From: Candidatus Zixiibacteriota bacterium
GTDB taxonomy: Bacteria > Zixibacteria > MSB-5A5 > GN15 > PGXB01
Assembly (NCBI GenBank): GCA_900498245.1
Contig: LS998015.1
Coordinates: 1,679,076 to 1,701,491, forward strand
Reading direction: 5' to 3'
DNA length: 22,416 bases
The notes under the pieces: model-generated
Told to the model about the DNA's origin: nothing
Databases searched by the model: none
Seen by the model: only the letters and a program-made list of their open reading frames with translations
Translations under genes and position numbers: made by a program
Shown here: positions 14,099-22,416 of the stretch, in pieces
How positions within the stretch are numbered: position 1 is the stretch's first letter
Layout: every line of letters starts with the position of its first letter

Positions 14099-17003
14099 AA
14101 AGATATTCGCTTCAGTTTTTCTGATAGTCTTGGCATTGGCATTTGTACTCCCGCAGTACATCTTTGCCGGGACCGTCGGCAAGATATCCGGGAAGGTAAT
14201 TAACGAGGAAACGAAAGAACCACTTCCCGGTGTCGCCGTATCGCTGGTCGGCACCAAAATGGGTGCCTTGACCAATGAAGAAGGGGAGTATTACATTTTA
14301 AACGTCCCGGCCGGGAATTACACCATACAGGCCCAGTTGATCGGTTTTGCTCCGGTGCAGGTGACAAACACTCAGGTTACCCCCGACCTGACAACGTACA
14401 CTGATTTTTCACTTTCGAAAAAAGCTCTGGAATTGGGCAAAACAATTGTGGTTAGGGCGGAACGGCCGCTGGTAATCAAGGATAAGACCACCTCGGTTGC
14501 TATCACATCGGGTGCCGAACTGCAACAGATGCCGGTCCGGGGTTACGATCAAGTGGTCGGACTGCAGAATAGTGTGGTCCGGATGAATTCCAACGTCGAT
14601 ATTCGTCAGCGCGGCGCCCGCGAATCGCTAGCGTCGGCTCCCGAAATAAACCTTCGCGGCGGTCGTCCCTCGGAGGTGGCTTATTATGTCGACGGTTTTT
14701 CTCAACAAGATCCTCTGACAGGTATATCCACAGCCAGCATCGCCAATAATGCGGTGGAAGAAGTGTCCGTTACTTCGGGCGCCTTCGACGCCGAATATGG
14801 CAATGTGGCGTCAGGTATTGTCAACGTCATCACCAATTCCGGTACCGATAAGTATCACGCCAAAGCGGAATTAGCAAGTGACAACATTGCCAATCCCTTC
14901 GGCTATGACAGTTTCGATCAGAATTGGTATTCGGCCGATGTCAGCGGACCGATCCCGGGAATGAAGAAGGCGTATTTCTTCCTCTCCGGCGAGCGGCGCT
15001 GGTTTGGCGACAGAACACCCTCAAAGATTACCAAGGATTTGTATCAGGAATTCGGCGTTGACAAATTCTATAATCTCAAAGAGCCGCAGCGTCTCCCGAA
15101 TAATACTCTTGACGGGTATTCTTTCCAGGGAAAACTGGATTTTGATCTGACTCAGAATATCAAATTGGCCCTTATGGGAAATGGCTCCCGCGACAGATGG
15201 CAGGAATATCGCCATTATTATATGAACCCGAGATTCACCGATGAAATCAAGCATCTGCCCCGGTATGATGACAAGAATCTTGGCCTGAACGCCAAGATCA
15301 CCCATACGCTGAGTCCGCAGACCTTTTACAATTTGAGTGCGTCTTATTTCATGACGGAAAGAACTCGCGGAGATGGAGTCTGGTTTGATAACACGGCAAG
15401 ATATAAAAGGGCGTTGACCAACCCCAGATATGATACCTATAATCTCTTCCGGCAGGGGGACAGCGTTTTTGCCAGCGATTTGAATCCCAGTATTCCCAAG
15501 GGATCCGAGGCCGACACCTTCGTTACTTTCTACGAATCGTATTGGAACAACTTCATGCATCGCAAGTCCTCATATATCGGATTCAAGGGTGATATAACCA
15601 GCCAAATAGGTCGTAGTCACACTGTCAAGGCCGGTTTTGAATATCAGAGACATACCCTGAGATATTATGAGAATTTTGATGCAACGCTTCAACAGCTCTT
15701 ATACACCAATGTTAATAATTATGGATTTGACAGTCTGGGGAACGAAACGGATGCTCTGGATTTCAAGAGTTCTACAAAGCACCCAATTAATCTGGGGCTT
15801 TATGTTCAGGATCGATTTGAATGGAGTTCCTTCATTCTCAAGGCGGGTCTAAGATTTGATTTGTTTGATTACAAGGCCTTGCGGCTGCGTGACGTGAACC
15901 GGCCCTTTGATCCGGATAATACCGGGAGCAGTACTCTTGACAGAAGCGATTTGACCAGTACCAGGAAATTTTACCGAGCCTCGCCGCGTTTGGGCATTTC
16001 TTTCCCTGTAAGCGATAAGACGCAATTTTATTTCAACTATGGCCAATATTATCAACGTCCGGATTTGACAAATCTATACGCTTCATATAATTTTCTTGCG
16101 GCACGTATTACCGCTGGATCTTATTACCCATTCCCAAGCCCGGATTTGGGCCCGGAGAAGACCACTCAGTATGAGTTTGGTCTCACCCATCAGCTTGGCG
16201 ATATGGTCGCCATGGGCGTGGCCGCTTACTATAAGGATGTTGAAGATCTGACTCAAATCTTCCATCAAAATGCCATTCCCAGGGCATTTGATTATTATGC
16301 GAATACCGATTACGGAACTATTAAGGGTGTCGATTTCAATCTGACCATGAAACGGACCCATAACATCGCCCTTGATCTGAAATATTCGCTCAGCTATGCC
16401 AATGGGACCGGATCGTACTCGCAATCGGCTTTTAATATTGCCTGGAAGAATCCGCAGGGAGGATTTGCAAAACAGACGGCGCCTCTCGATTATGACCAGC
16501 GCCATAGTATCATCGGCATTATCGATATCAGAACCGGAAAAGGTGAAGGCCCGCTTCTGGGCAACATTCGCATTCTTGAAAACACCGGCTTAAACGCCGT
16601 AATCCAGGCCGCCAGCGGTCTGCCGTATACACCGATGCAGATTTATGACGGTGTCAGTCCGAACGCCGCCGTTCAGCAGATTCCGACGGGGCCGATAAAT
16701 TCAGCGAATATGCCCTGGACGTTCAATATTGATATCAAGCTTGAACGGACTTTCTATTACAAGAATTACCGGTTCGTTCCCTACATCTGGGTGAGGAACC
16801 TGCTTAATCGCGAAAATGTGGTCGGGGTGTATGAGGGAACGGGCAAGGCAAATACATCCGGTTATCTGGAGTCGGCTGAAGGCCAGACTCGCGATATTGC
16901 CAGCGGCGGAGAATTCGGTTATCGCTACCGTTTCGAAGAGAATGACCCCAAGAACTATCTCAATCCCAGAATGATAATCTGTGGATTGCGGATGGCTTTC
17001 TAA
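14091..17003 (+). CDS. TonB-dependent outer-membrane receptor with carboxypeptidase-regulatory-like domain
   Basis: A 970-residue outer-membrane receptor. The signal peptide ends near residue 26 (YIFA-G). A carboxypeptidase-regulatory-like Ig domain covers about 28-112 (GKISGKVINEETKEPLPGVAV ... 'GEYYILNVPAGNYTI'). Then comes a possible TonB-box stretch (KTIVVRAERP), a plug domain (about 130-260, with LRGGRPSEVAYYVDG and GAFDAEYGNVASGIVNVIT) and a long beta-barrel ending in Phe (LRMAF), as expected for BAM substrates. The layout is SusC-like, but no SusD-type lipoprotein follows. Instead a secreted CTD protein starts 18 nt later. TTG start with GGAGGG upstream. The ligand is unknown; receptors of this class import glycans, metal chelates or peptides, or take part in surface protein handling. 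Confidence 0.92.
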   Translation: MNRKIFASVFLIVLALAFVLPQYIFAGTVGKISGKVINEETKEPLPGVAVSLVGTKMGALTNEEGEYYILNVPAGNYTIQAQLIGFAPVQVTNTQVTPDLTTYTDFSLSKKALELGKTIVVRAERPLVIKDKTTSVAITSGAELQQMPVRGYDQVVGLQNSVVRMNSNVDIRQRGARESLASAPEINLRGGRPSEVAYYVDGFSQQDPLTGISTASIANNAVEEVSVTSGAFDAEYGNVASGIVNVITNSGTDKYHAKAELASDNIANPFGYDSFDQNWYSADVSGPIPGMKKAYFFLSGERRWFGDRTPSKITKDLYQEFGVDKFYNLKEPQRLPNNTLDGYSFQGKLDFDLTQNIKLALMGNGSRDRWQEYRHYYMNPRFTDEIKHLPRYDDKNLGLNAKITHTLSPQTFYNLSASYFMTERTRGDGVWFDNTARYKRALTNPRYDTYNLFRQGDSVFASDLNPSIPKGSEADTFVTFYESYWNNFMHRKSSYIGFKGDITSQIGRSHTVKAGFEYQRHTLRYYENFDATLQQLLYTNVNNYGFDSLGNETDALDFKSSTKHPINLGLYVQDRFEWSSFILKAGLRFDLFDYKALRLRDVNRPFDPDNTGSSTLDRSDLTSTRKFYRASPRLGISFPVSDKTQFYFNYGQYYQRPDLTNLYASYNFLAARITAGSYYPFPSPDLGPEKTTQYEFGLTHQLGDMVAMGVAAYYKDVEDLTQIFHQNAIPRAFDYYANTDYGTIKGVDFNLTMKRTHNIALDLKYSLSYANGTGSYSQSAFNIAWKNPQGGFAKQTAPLDYDQRHSIIGIIDIRTGKGEGPLLGNIRILENTGLNAVIQAASGLPYTPMQIYDGVSPNAAVQQIPTGPINSANMPWTFNIDIKLERTFYYKNYRFVPYIWVRNLLNRENVVGVYEGTGKANTSGYLESAEGQTRDIASGGEFGYRYRFEENDPKNYLNPRMIICGLRMAF

Positions 17004-17021
17004 GCGAAGTGAGGGAGAAAA

Positions 17022-20000
17022 ATGATAAAAATTAAACTTTTCGTAGTTTTAATAGTGTTACTTCTGACGGTACCGCTAGCGGCGGCCCCGCCGTCGGGAT
17101 GGACCAATTTCCTTCCGGACAAACCGCTTAAGCCTGCCATTATTGATAACACGACGTTTATTGATGCTAATAACATCTTCATGTTTGTTACCAATCATGG
17201 CAACTACGGCAGGGATTTAAGCGGATATTTTGGCTATGATTATGGGACCTGGTTCCCGTATACGTCGATTCCGGATATCATAGCCGGCCGTGATCCATCG
17301 CCATATTATGCCGGGGGTTTGTGGATTGGAGCCATAGATTCGGCTACCGGCCAGACCCGAGTAACCATTGCGGAATATAGCGATGAATATGTCCCCGGCC
17401 CCATGTCGGGAGGCACATTTGAGGTCGATCGGCCGGAATTCAAAGTCTATAAGCTTTACGCGGAAAGCTTAATGACGAATCCCAACCAGACCTATCTTGA
17501 CTATATGCAATATGCGGTGCCGCTGGGAGCGCCCATCCCGTGGGTCATTGATACTTTGGTTGACACCCTGGTTTCCCCGCCGGATACGACCATTGACACC
17601 ATTCCGTATATACTCGGAGATCAGATGTGCTGGGCGGTATTCAATGATGCTAATCCGTCACAGCATTCAAATAATTCTGGGAGCACCTTGCCCCTGGGGG
17701 TCGAGGTCCGACAGACGACCTTCTCGTTTAATCGGGAAGACGCTTTGGGGAATGTGATTTTCTTCCGGTTCCAGGTATTCAATAAAGGAAACAATGTATT
17801 AAGGAATCTTTATTTTTCGGCCTGGAACGATCCGGATCTGGGCGGGGCAGGAGATGACTTCGTCGGGTGCGATACGAACCTGTCTATTGGTTTTGTATAT
17901 AATTCCAATAATAACGACCAGTATTATGGTTCGACTCCTCCCAGCCTTGGCATAGATTTTTTCCAGGGTCCGCTCCTCTTTACGGGAAATGATGCCGATA
18001 CGGCGAAAATGTGGAACACCAAGTGGCCCGGTTATAAAAACATGGGAATGACCTCATTTAACAAGTACATCAACGGCACCGATCCACGCGATAATTTTGA
18101 GAGTTACAATTATATGCGGGGATTGACAAAAGAGGGAAATATCTATATCGATACCTCCACCGGTCTTCCCACCACGTTCCAGCTCAGCGGCGATCCGGTT
18201 GCGGGAAAAGGCGATCTTGATGTTTCGCCAGCCGACCGCCGAATGATGCTCAGCACGGGACCTATCACATTCCGGCCGGGCGATAGCACTGAAATTCTTA
18301 CGGCCATGGTGATTGGACGAGGCGGTGACAGATTATCGTCAGTTTCTGTGATGAAGTATTTCGACCGGTTCGCTCAGTCGGCCTATGATGTCGATTTCAA
18401 GTTAGCCAAACCGCCGGCCTCTCCGATTGTTACCGCGGCGCCTCTCAATAAGACAATTGTCCTTTCGTGGACAGACACCTCTGAGGTGGTCCCCGGAGAT
18501 TATCAGTTCCAGGGATATACCGTATATCAGGGGGAATCGGGCAACGGGCCGTGGCATCGAATAGCCAACTTCGACGTAGTCGACGGGGTAGCGCTAATTC
18601 TTGATGAGGTTCTGGATCCGCTCACCGGCGCCTTGGAGTCCAGGGGAGTGAAATTCGGCACCGATAATGGAATTTCCTATAATTTTGTTGTGCAGCAGGA
18701 TTATATCAATGGCGGGGAACTGAATAATTTAACGGAATATTTTTTCAGAGTCGAGGCATATTCATATGATCCCGCTCAGACCCCCAAGACCTTGACAGCG
18801 GCCAACCGTGATCAGATAGTTGTGGAGCCGTGGGATCAGCCTGCCGGAACTCATCTACAGGCGAACGCCACAGATACACTTCCTGTGACGCACGCGACTG
18901 GGTTATCAGATGGGATAGTTAATGTAGAGGTGCTGGATCCGACGGTCTTTAATGGACATACTTACAGGCTCACTTTCCAGGATACGACTGTCATGGATCG
19001 GTATGGGAATACCGTTAATACCGTGTGGAATTTGTATGATGTTACCGACGCCAAATGGGTATTGAGATATCAGACAAATCAAACCGGAAATAACGACTAC
19101 TATGTAACTGATGGATTTTTGGTAAGGGTTACAGGCCCGTCGACTGCGGGAATAAAACCTGATGATCTGTATACCACCGATGATAGCACCAAATGGGGCT
19201 GGAAAATTCCAGCCGGCACAAGGCGCTGGACTTGGGCGAACGGAGCCGGATTCGAATTTGAGGGGTTTGAAGGTGCCCTTGGCTGGGTAGCGCTTGATGA
19301 AGTCTTCGCTTCGACTACCGGGAAAGTAGGGGTAACGGAAACCAAAAATGTCCTGTTAAAATTGGCCACCGTTGATTCAGTGGGCAATTTCAGCACAGAC
19401 GATCCAAATGTATCTTACGGTTATCGTTATGGCCGAGGTTTTACTGCGCCTCCGGCTCAGCCGAGTTTTGCGGCTCATATGATCAACACCACGGGCAGTG
19501 GTTACGCTTTTCAGGATTTTGCCAAAACTATTCCGTTGTCGGCATGGGATATTGATGTTAATCCACCGCAGCGCCTTACCTTAGGATATTTGGAGAATAA
19601 TGCCGAGCATGGCCTTGTAGACGGAATATATTTCCCGGCGCCAAGCGATACTTTGGCGGCCTATGATCTGGATAACACCGACGCGGCGGCACCGCGGGAA
19701 TTCCTATTCATCTTTCCAAATGCATATAGTGAGACTCCAGATCCCGAGTTTCAGGGTGATCTTCTGAATTCGCCCAATACTCCAACAATGTATTGGGGAA
19801 CATTTAACAGAAGAGTGAGCGCTGTTCCTTATTCTCCCGACAGTTCAGGAGAGGATCAGTTCCTTATCATCCCTTCAAAGATAAATAGCCCTCTGGACAC
19901 ATTCACTTTTGTGGTCCCGGCTCCGACTCATACAGCCAATAATGTAGATCTGGATAAGATAACGGCGGTGCCGAATCCGTTCTACCTGTTCAGCGGCTAT

Positions 20001-20264
20001 GATCCCAATCCGGGGAGCAATCTGCTGAAGTTCCATCATATGCCGACTAAATGTACCATCACCATATACAATTTGGCCGGAGATTTGATCAGAACCATCA
20101 GGAAGGACGACCAGACGCCGATTGCGACCTGGGATCTGCTGACGGAACAGGGTTTACCGGTGGCATCCGGTATCTATATTTATGTGGTAGACGCTCCGGG
20201 ATTTGGTCAGAAGATTGGCAAAGTTGCTATCTTCGTGGAATCCGAAGTTTTGAAGATCTACTAA
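17022..20264 (+). CDS. Large secreted protein with FnIII domain and FlgD/T9SS type A-like C-terminal domain
   Basis: A 1080-residue exported protein of unknown function. The signal peptide ends near residue 22 (LAAA-P). Residues about 30-460 have no domain I can name. They are rich in Tyr, Asp, Asn and Gly and include an acidic motif around 270-285 (DPDLGGAGDDFVGCDT) followed by YYGSTPPSLG and DFFQGP. A fibronectin type III-like domain spans about 464-585 (IVLSWTDTSE ... YFFRVEAYSYD). After another undefined beta-rich part, the C-terminal about 100 residues resemble a FlgD-type Ig or T9SS type A sorting domain: AVPNPF, then CTITIYNLAGDLIRTI, then PVASGIYIYVVDAPG and KIGKVAIF. An SD (GAGGGAG) precedes ATG. 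It sits between the receptor and a PorV-like gene, consistent with secretion to the cell surface. Confidence 0.85.
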   Translation: MIKIKLFVVLIVLLLTVPLAAAPPSGWTNFLPDKPLKPAIIDNTTFIDANNIFMFVTNHGNYGRDLSGYFGYDYGTWFPYTSIPDIIAGRDPSPYYAGGLWIGAIDSATGQTRVTIAEYSDEYVPGPMSGGTFEVDRPEFKVYKLYAESLMTNPNQTYLDYMQYAVPLGAPIPWVIDTLVDTLVSPPDTTIDTIPYILGDQMCWAVFNDANPSQHSNNSGSTLPLGVEVRQTTFSFNREDALGNVIFFRFQVFNKGNNVLRNLYFSAWNDPDLGGAGDDFVGCDTNLSIGFVYNSNNNDQYYGSTPPSLGIDFFQGPLLFTGNDADTAKMWNTKWPGYKNMGMTSFNKYINGTDPRDNFESYNYMRGLTKEGNIYIDTSTGLPTTFQLSGDPVAGKGDLDVSPADRRMMLSTGPITFRPGDSTEILTAMVIGRGGDRLSSVSVMKYFDRFAQSAYDVDFKLAKPPASPIVTAAPLNKTIVLSWTDTSEVVPGDYQFQGYTVYQGESGNGPWHRIANFDVVDGVALILDEVLDPLTGALESRGVKFGTDNGISYNFVVQQDYINGGELNNLTEYFFRVEAYSYDPAQTPKTLTAANRDQIVVEPWDQPAGTHLQANATDTLPVTHATGLSDGIVNVEVLDPTVFNGHTYRLTFQDTTVMDRYGNTVNTVWNLYDVTDAKWVLRYQTNQTGNNDYYVTDGFLVRVTGPSTAGIKPDDLYTTDDSTKWGWKIPAGTRRWTWANGAGFEFEGFEGALGWVALDEVFASTTGKVGVTETKNVLLKLATVDSVGNFSTDDPNVSYGYRYGRGFTAPPAQPSFAAHMINTTGSGYAFQDFAKTIPLSAWDIDVNPPQRLTLGYLENNAEHGLVDGIYFPAPSDTLAAYDLDNTDAAAPREFLFIFPNAYSETPDPEFQGDLLNSPNTPTMYWGTFNRRVSAVPYSPDSSGEDQFLIIPSKINSPLDTFTFVVPAPTHTANNVDLDKITAVPNPFYLFSGYDPNPGSNLLKFHHMPTKCTITIYNLAGDLIRTIRKDDQTPIATWDLLTEQGLPVASGIYIYVVDAPGFGQKIGKVAIFVESEVLKIY

Positions 20265-20282
20265 GCAAGGAGGATAGAAGAA

Positions 20283-21272
20283 ATGAAATATAAATCAGTT
20301 ATAATAATTCTGGTTCTCCTTGCCATAAGCCTGAGTACGGCTTATGCGGGGAGCGAACGCCGGATCGGAACCGCCGGTGCCCAGGAACTGCGTATCCCGG
20401 TTGGGGCACGCGGAACGGCTCTGGGCGGCGATTTGATTGCGGATGTATCCGGTGTGGAGTCGATGTATTATAATCCCGCCGGGATGGCCAATATGGAAGG
20501 CACCGAGGCATTATTCAGCCATCAGCCATATATTGCCGATATCAAAATCAATTTTGCCGGAGTAGCCACGAATATTGCCAATTTCGGCACTATCGGGGCC
20601 TCGGCTAAAGTGGTTTCGATCGGTGATATGATTGAAACCACAGAGGAATTCCCCGATGGCACAGGGCGTGTTTACAGCCCCAGTCTTTCGGTCCTTTCTG
20701 TTTCGTACGCCAAGAGCCTGACATATAACGTAGCTTTCGGTCTTACTGCCAAATTCCTCAGTGAGAGGATATTTGAAGTCTCCGCCACGGGGGTAGCTTT
20801 CGATGTCGGGTTCATTTACAATCCCAATTGGCATGGTGTGAAACTGGGTATGGCTATCAGGAATTATGGCCCTCAGATGAGATTCAATGGCGATGGCTTT
20901 AACCGGACTCTCGACGGGCGCCCGGTTCGGCCGGAAGGGGCCTCCTTTGACCTTCCCAGCGCTTTTGTTCTCGGAATGTCATACAACTTCCTGAATTCCG
21001 GGCCGAATTCGGCCGTGGTTATGGGCAATTTCATGTCAAACAATTATTCACAGGATACCTGGATGGGCGGCGCCGAATATTCGTATGACGGCAAGTATTT
21101 TCTCCGCGCCGGCTATAATTACTCGTCGCAGACTTCATATATCTATGGATTCACGATGGGTGCCGGATTGGCCGTCAATTTCGGGAAAACCAAGGTGACC
21201 TTTGAGTATGCCTGGAGCCAGACCGACGTCTTCGATAATAATCAGTATTTTACCGGCAAAATAAACTTCTAA
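20283..21272 (+). CDS. PorV/PorQ family outer-membrane barrel protein
   Basis: A 329-residue outer-membrane protein. The signal peptide ends near residue 22 (AYA-GSE). The start of the mature protein has the family hallmark: GTAGAQELRIPVGARG, then ALGG, then ESMYYNPAGMANM. The rest alternates like a FadL-type beta-barrel (GVAFDVGFIYNPNWHGVKLGMAIRNYG) and ends in Phe. In Bacteroidetes, PorV (LptO) takes secreted proteins from the type IX translocon and delivers them for surface attachment, and PorQ is a related subunit. Here the gene lies 18 nt after a protein with a T9SS-like C-terminal domain, with a strong AAGGAGGA (20267-20274). A dedicated carrier role for the neighbour is an inference. 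No PorU, Sov or PorKLMN gene is in the window. Confidence 0.85.
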   Translation: MKYKSVIIILVLLAISLSTAYAGSERRIGTAGAQELRIPVGARGTALGGDLIADVSGVESMYYNPAGMANMEGTEALFSHQPYIADIKINFAGVATNIANFGTIGASAKVVSIGDMIETTEEFPDGTGRVYSPSLSVLSVSYAKSLTYNVAFGLTAKFLSERIFEVSATGVAFDVGFIYNPNWHGVKLGMAIRNYGPQMRFNGDGFNRTLDGRPVRPEGASFDLPSAFVLGMSYNFLNSGPNSAVVMGNFMSNNYSQDTWMGGAEYSYDGKYFLRAGYNYSSQTSYIYGFTMGAGLAVNFGKTKVTFEYAWSQTDVFDNNQYFTGKINF

Positions 21273-21291
21273 GTTTTGCCGAGATGAAATC

Positions 21292-21324
21292 AGCCGGACG
21301 GTTTCCGCCGTCCGGCTTTTTTTT
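21292..21324 (+). terminator. Intrinsic terminator closing the receptor cassette
   Basis: A perfect 10-bp GC-rich stem AGCCGGACGG / CCGTCCGGCT (21292-21301 and 21308-21317) with a 6-nt loop, followed by a run of eight T at 21317-21324. It lies 20 nt after the PorV-like stop codon. Confidence 0.95.
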
Positions 21325-21359
21325 GTTGTATATCACACCCGGAAGATTTAATTAGATGT

Positions 21360-22151
21360 ATGAAATATGGTTTGGTTGTTAGAAATGTGACGGACCTGCG
21401 AGCGAAGCCGAAATTTCATTCGGAACGCCGCAGTCAGATCCTGTTCAATGAATTCGTCCGGATGGGGAATATCGTAAATGGCTACTGCCATATTTGTCAG
21501 AGTGATGGCTATCAGGGTTGGGTCGATATACGGGCGCTAAAAGCCTTGCCAGAGAAAAACCATAAATTTAAACCTGACTGCCTGATAAATACCCCTGTCT
21601 GCCATCTGAAATCTGGTTCCTTAGGTAGCACCGCAAACCTGCCGTTTATCTTCTATGGTACATCTATGAAACTATCGAATATTCGAGGGACCACCGCAAT
21701 AGTTGCAGATTGGCGCGGAAATGAATATAGGGTATCAAGAGGGCAGATTTCTCCAGTGGGCAAGTCCGGACAATTGGCAGGTAAAGGCAGACAGATCGTG
21801 ACTGAAGCCGGGAGATTTATTGGTACCCCATATCTATGGGGCGGGATTACCTCTTTTGGAATCGACTGTTCCGGCTTAGTTCAAATGGTTTATCGATCAA
21901 TCGGAAAACACTTGCCGCGGGATAGTTCTCAGCAGAGAAAGACGGGACGGAAAGTAAATCTTGAGGCTGTCAAATCAGGTGACCTGTTTTTCTTTAAGGG
22001 CCACGTTGCCATCGCCATTGATAAATACCGGATGATTCATTCTTCGCTCGGTTCCGGCGGCGTCTATTACAATTCAATGAATCCCCACGATCCTGACTAT
22101 CGAAGCGATCTGGCCGATATCTTTATCGAGGCCAGGAGGGTGCTTAAATAG
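21360..22151 (+). CDS. SH3b-NlpC/P60 murein peptide endopeptidase, no signal peptide
   Basis: A 263-residue cysteine peptidase resembling gamma-D-glutamyl-L-diamino acid endopeptidases (YkfC / dipeptidyl-peptidase VI type). Two bacterial SH3-like modules appear in the N-terminal half (about residues 4-62, with DLRAKPKFHSE and GYQGWVD; and about 75-130). The NlpC/P60 domain follows (about 140-260). The catalytic cysteine is C170 (GIDCSGLVQ) and the catalytic histidine H215 (GHVAIAID), with H227 in MIHSS as the likely third residue. No signal peptide or membrane helix is present, so it should act in the cytosol on imported murein peptides. A dipeptide epimerase-like frame begins at its stop codon, which supports that role. 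The ribosome binding site is weak (GGAAG, about 14 nt upstream). Confidence 0.88.
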   Translation: MKYGLVVRNVTDLRAKPKFHSERRSQILFNEFVRMGNIVNGYCHICQSDGYQGWVDIRALKALPEKNHKFKPDCLINTPVCHLKSGSLGSTANLPFIFYGTSMKLSNIRGTTAIVADWRGNEYRVSRGQISPVGKSGQLAGKGRQIVTEAGRFIGTPYLWGGITSFGIDCSGLVQMVYRSIGKHLPRDSSQQRKTGRKVNLEAVKSGDLFFFKGHVAIAIDKYRMIHSSLGSGGVYYNSMNPHDPDYRSDLADIFIEARRVLK

Positions 22152-22153
22152 AC

Positions 22154-22416
22154 ATTAAGGTTTTTCATCTTGATCTGCCGCTAAAGCGTCCCTTTCGATT
22201 GGCGGCAGGAAGTTCCGCGGTCAAAAGAAACAGATTTATTTGCATTGACGGCAATTTTTTCGGAGAAGCCGCCGGATCAGTATATTATGGGCCTAAGGAC
22301 GAAAATATTTGGGATGATTTACAGGTGGCCGCAGAGAGACTTCGCGGGCCGAGAATATTGACCGTCGACCATCTCCACGAGGTCGCATCTGCAGATATGA
22401 ATTCGGTTTCAAAAGC
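22154..22416 (+). CDS. Dipeptide epimerase-like protein (enolase superfamily), 5' part only
   Basis: An open frame runs off the window end; 87 residues are visible. It reads IKVFHLDLPLKRPFRLAAGS, then NRFICIDGNFFGEAAGSVYYGP. This matches the N-terminal capping domain of enolase-superfamily members such as L-Ala-D/L-Glu epimerase ('LPLkrPFr.a.g', then 'G.a'), though the catalytic residues lie beyond the window. Adjacency to an NlpC/P60 endopeptidase fits murein peptide recycling. No ATG, GTG or TTG lies ahead of the conserved start: the in-frame stop TAA at 22145-22147 is followed only by ATA, GAC, ATT. The start given is the ATT at 22154, and the true start is uncertain. Confidence 0.6.
   Translation, partial: MKVFHLDLPLKRPFRLAAGSSAVKRNRFICIDGNFFGEAAGSVYYGPKDENIWDDLQVAAERLRGPRILTVDHLHEVASADMNSVSK

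Noticed and set aside
15021-15560. 179-codon minus-strand frame inside the TonB receptor
   Set aside because: Lies antisense within the continuous beta-barrel coding sequence, with no motif or ribosome binding site.
1-22416. Mobile element, prophage, CRISPR or defence island
   Set aside because: No transposase, integrase, repeat array or phage-like gene was found. Gene content is housekeeping and envelope functions, all on one strand.

Overview
The window looks like housekeeping and envelope DNA from a diderm, LPS-bearing bacterium of the FCB group (Bacteroidetes/Ignavibacteria/Zixibacteria/Marinimicrobia-like lineages). The reasons are an LptD-type C-terminus with the ending I associate with FCB LptD proteins, LolA- and BamD-like envelope proteins, a TonB-dependent receptor with an N-terminal carboxypeptidase-regulatory-like domain, a very large secreted protein with a FlgD/T9SS type A-like C-terminal domain, and a PorV/PorQ-family barrel. 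The phylum assignment is an inference from protein families, because no rRNA is present. All supported genes lie on the + strand. No tRNA, rRNA, insertion sequence, integrase or CRISPR array was seen.

Layout. (1) 1-315: 3' end of an LptD-like gene. (2) 463-738: HU DNA-binding protein, with a promoter-like region before it and a strong intrinsic terminator after it. (3) 847-10484: a tightly packed run ftsK, lolA-like, rimO, membrane-anchored lytic transglycosylase, bamD-like, nadD, polA, coaE. Gaps are 23 nt or less, with ATGA, TTGA and GTGA stop/start overlaps. It mixes chromosome segregation, outer-membrane biogenesis, ribosome modification, NAD and CoA synthesis and DNA repair. (4) 10560-13785: transketolase and a class I aminotransferase, with a promoter-like site in front and a 14-bp-stem terminator behind. 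(5) 13861-14090: a 230-nt leader without a recognised gene. It holds promoter-like sites, a tandem Shine-Dalgarno motif and a possible 13-codon leader peptide. (6) 14091-21272: a three-gene outer-membrane/secretion cassette (TonB-dependent receptor, 1080-aa FnIII + FlgD-like CTD protein, PorV/PorQ-like barrel) closed by a strong terminator. (7) 21360-22416: an SH3b-NlpC/P60 endopeptidase without signal peptide, followed by the start of a dipeptide epimerase-like gene that runs off the window. This pair suggests cytosolic recycling of murein peptides.

The most interesting part is the cassette in (6). A TonB receptor, a large CTD-bearing surface protein and a PorV-type carrier are expressed together, which suggests a SusCD-like or T9SS-linked surface system with no SusD. 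The other points worth checking are its leader (tandem SD and possible coupled leader peptide), the lack of a canonical start codon for the terminal epimerase gene, and two genes (ftsK, lolA-like) whose start codons sit directly after a TATAAT box with no ribosome binding site.
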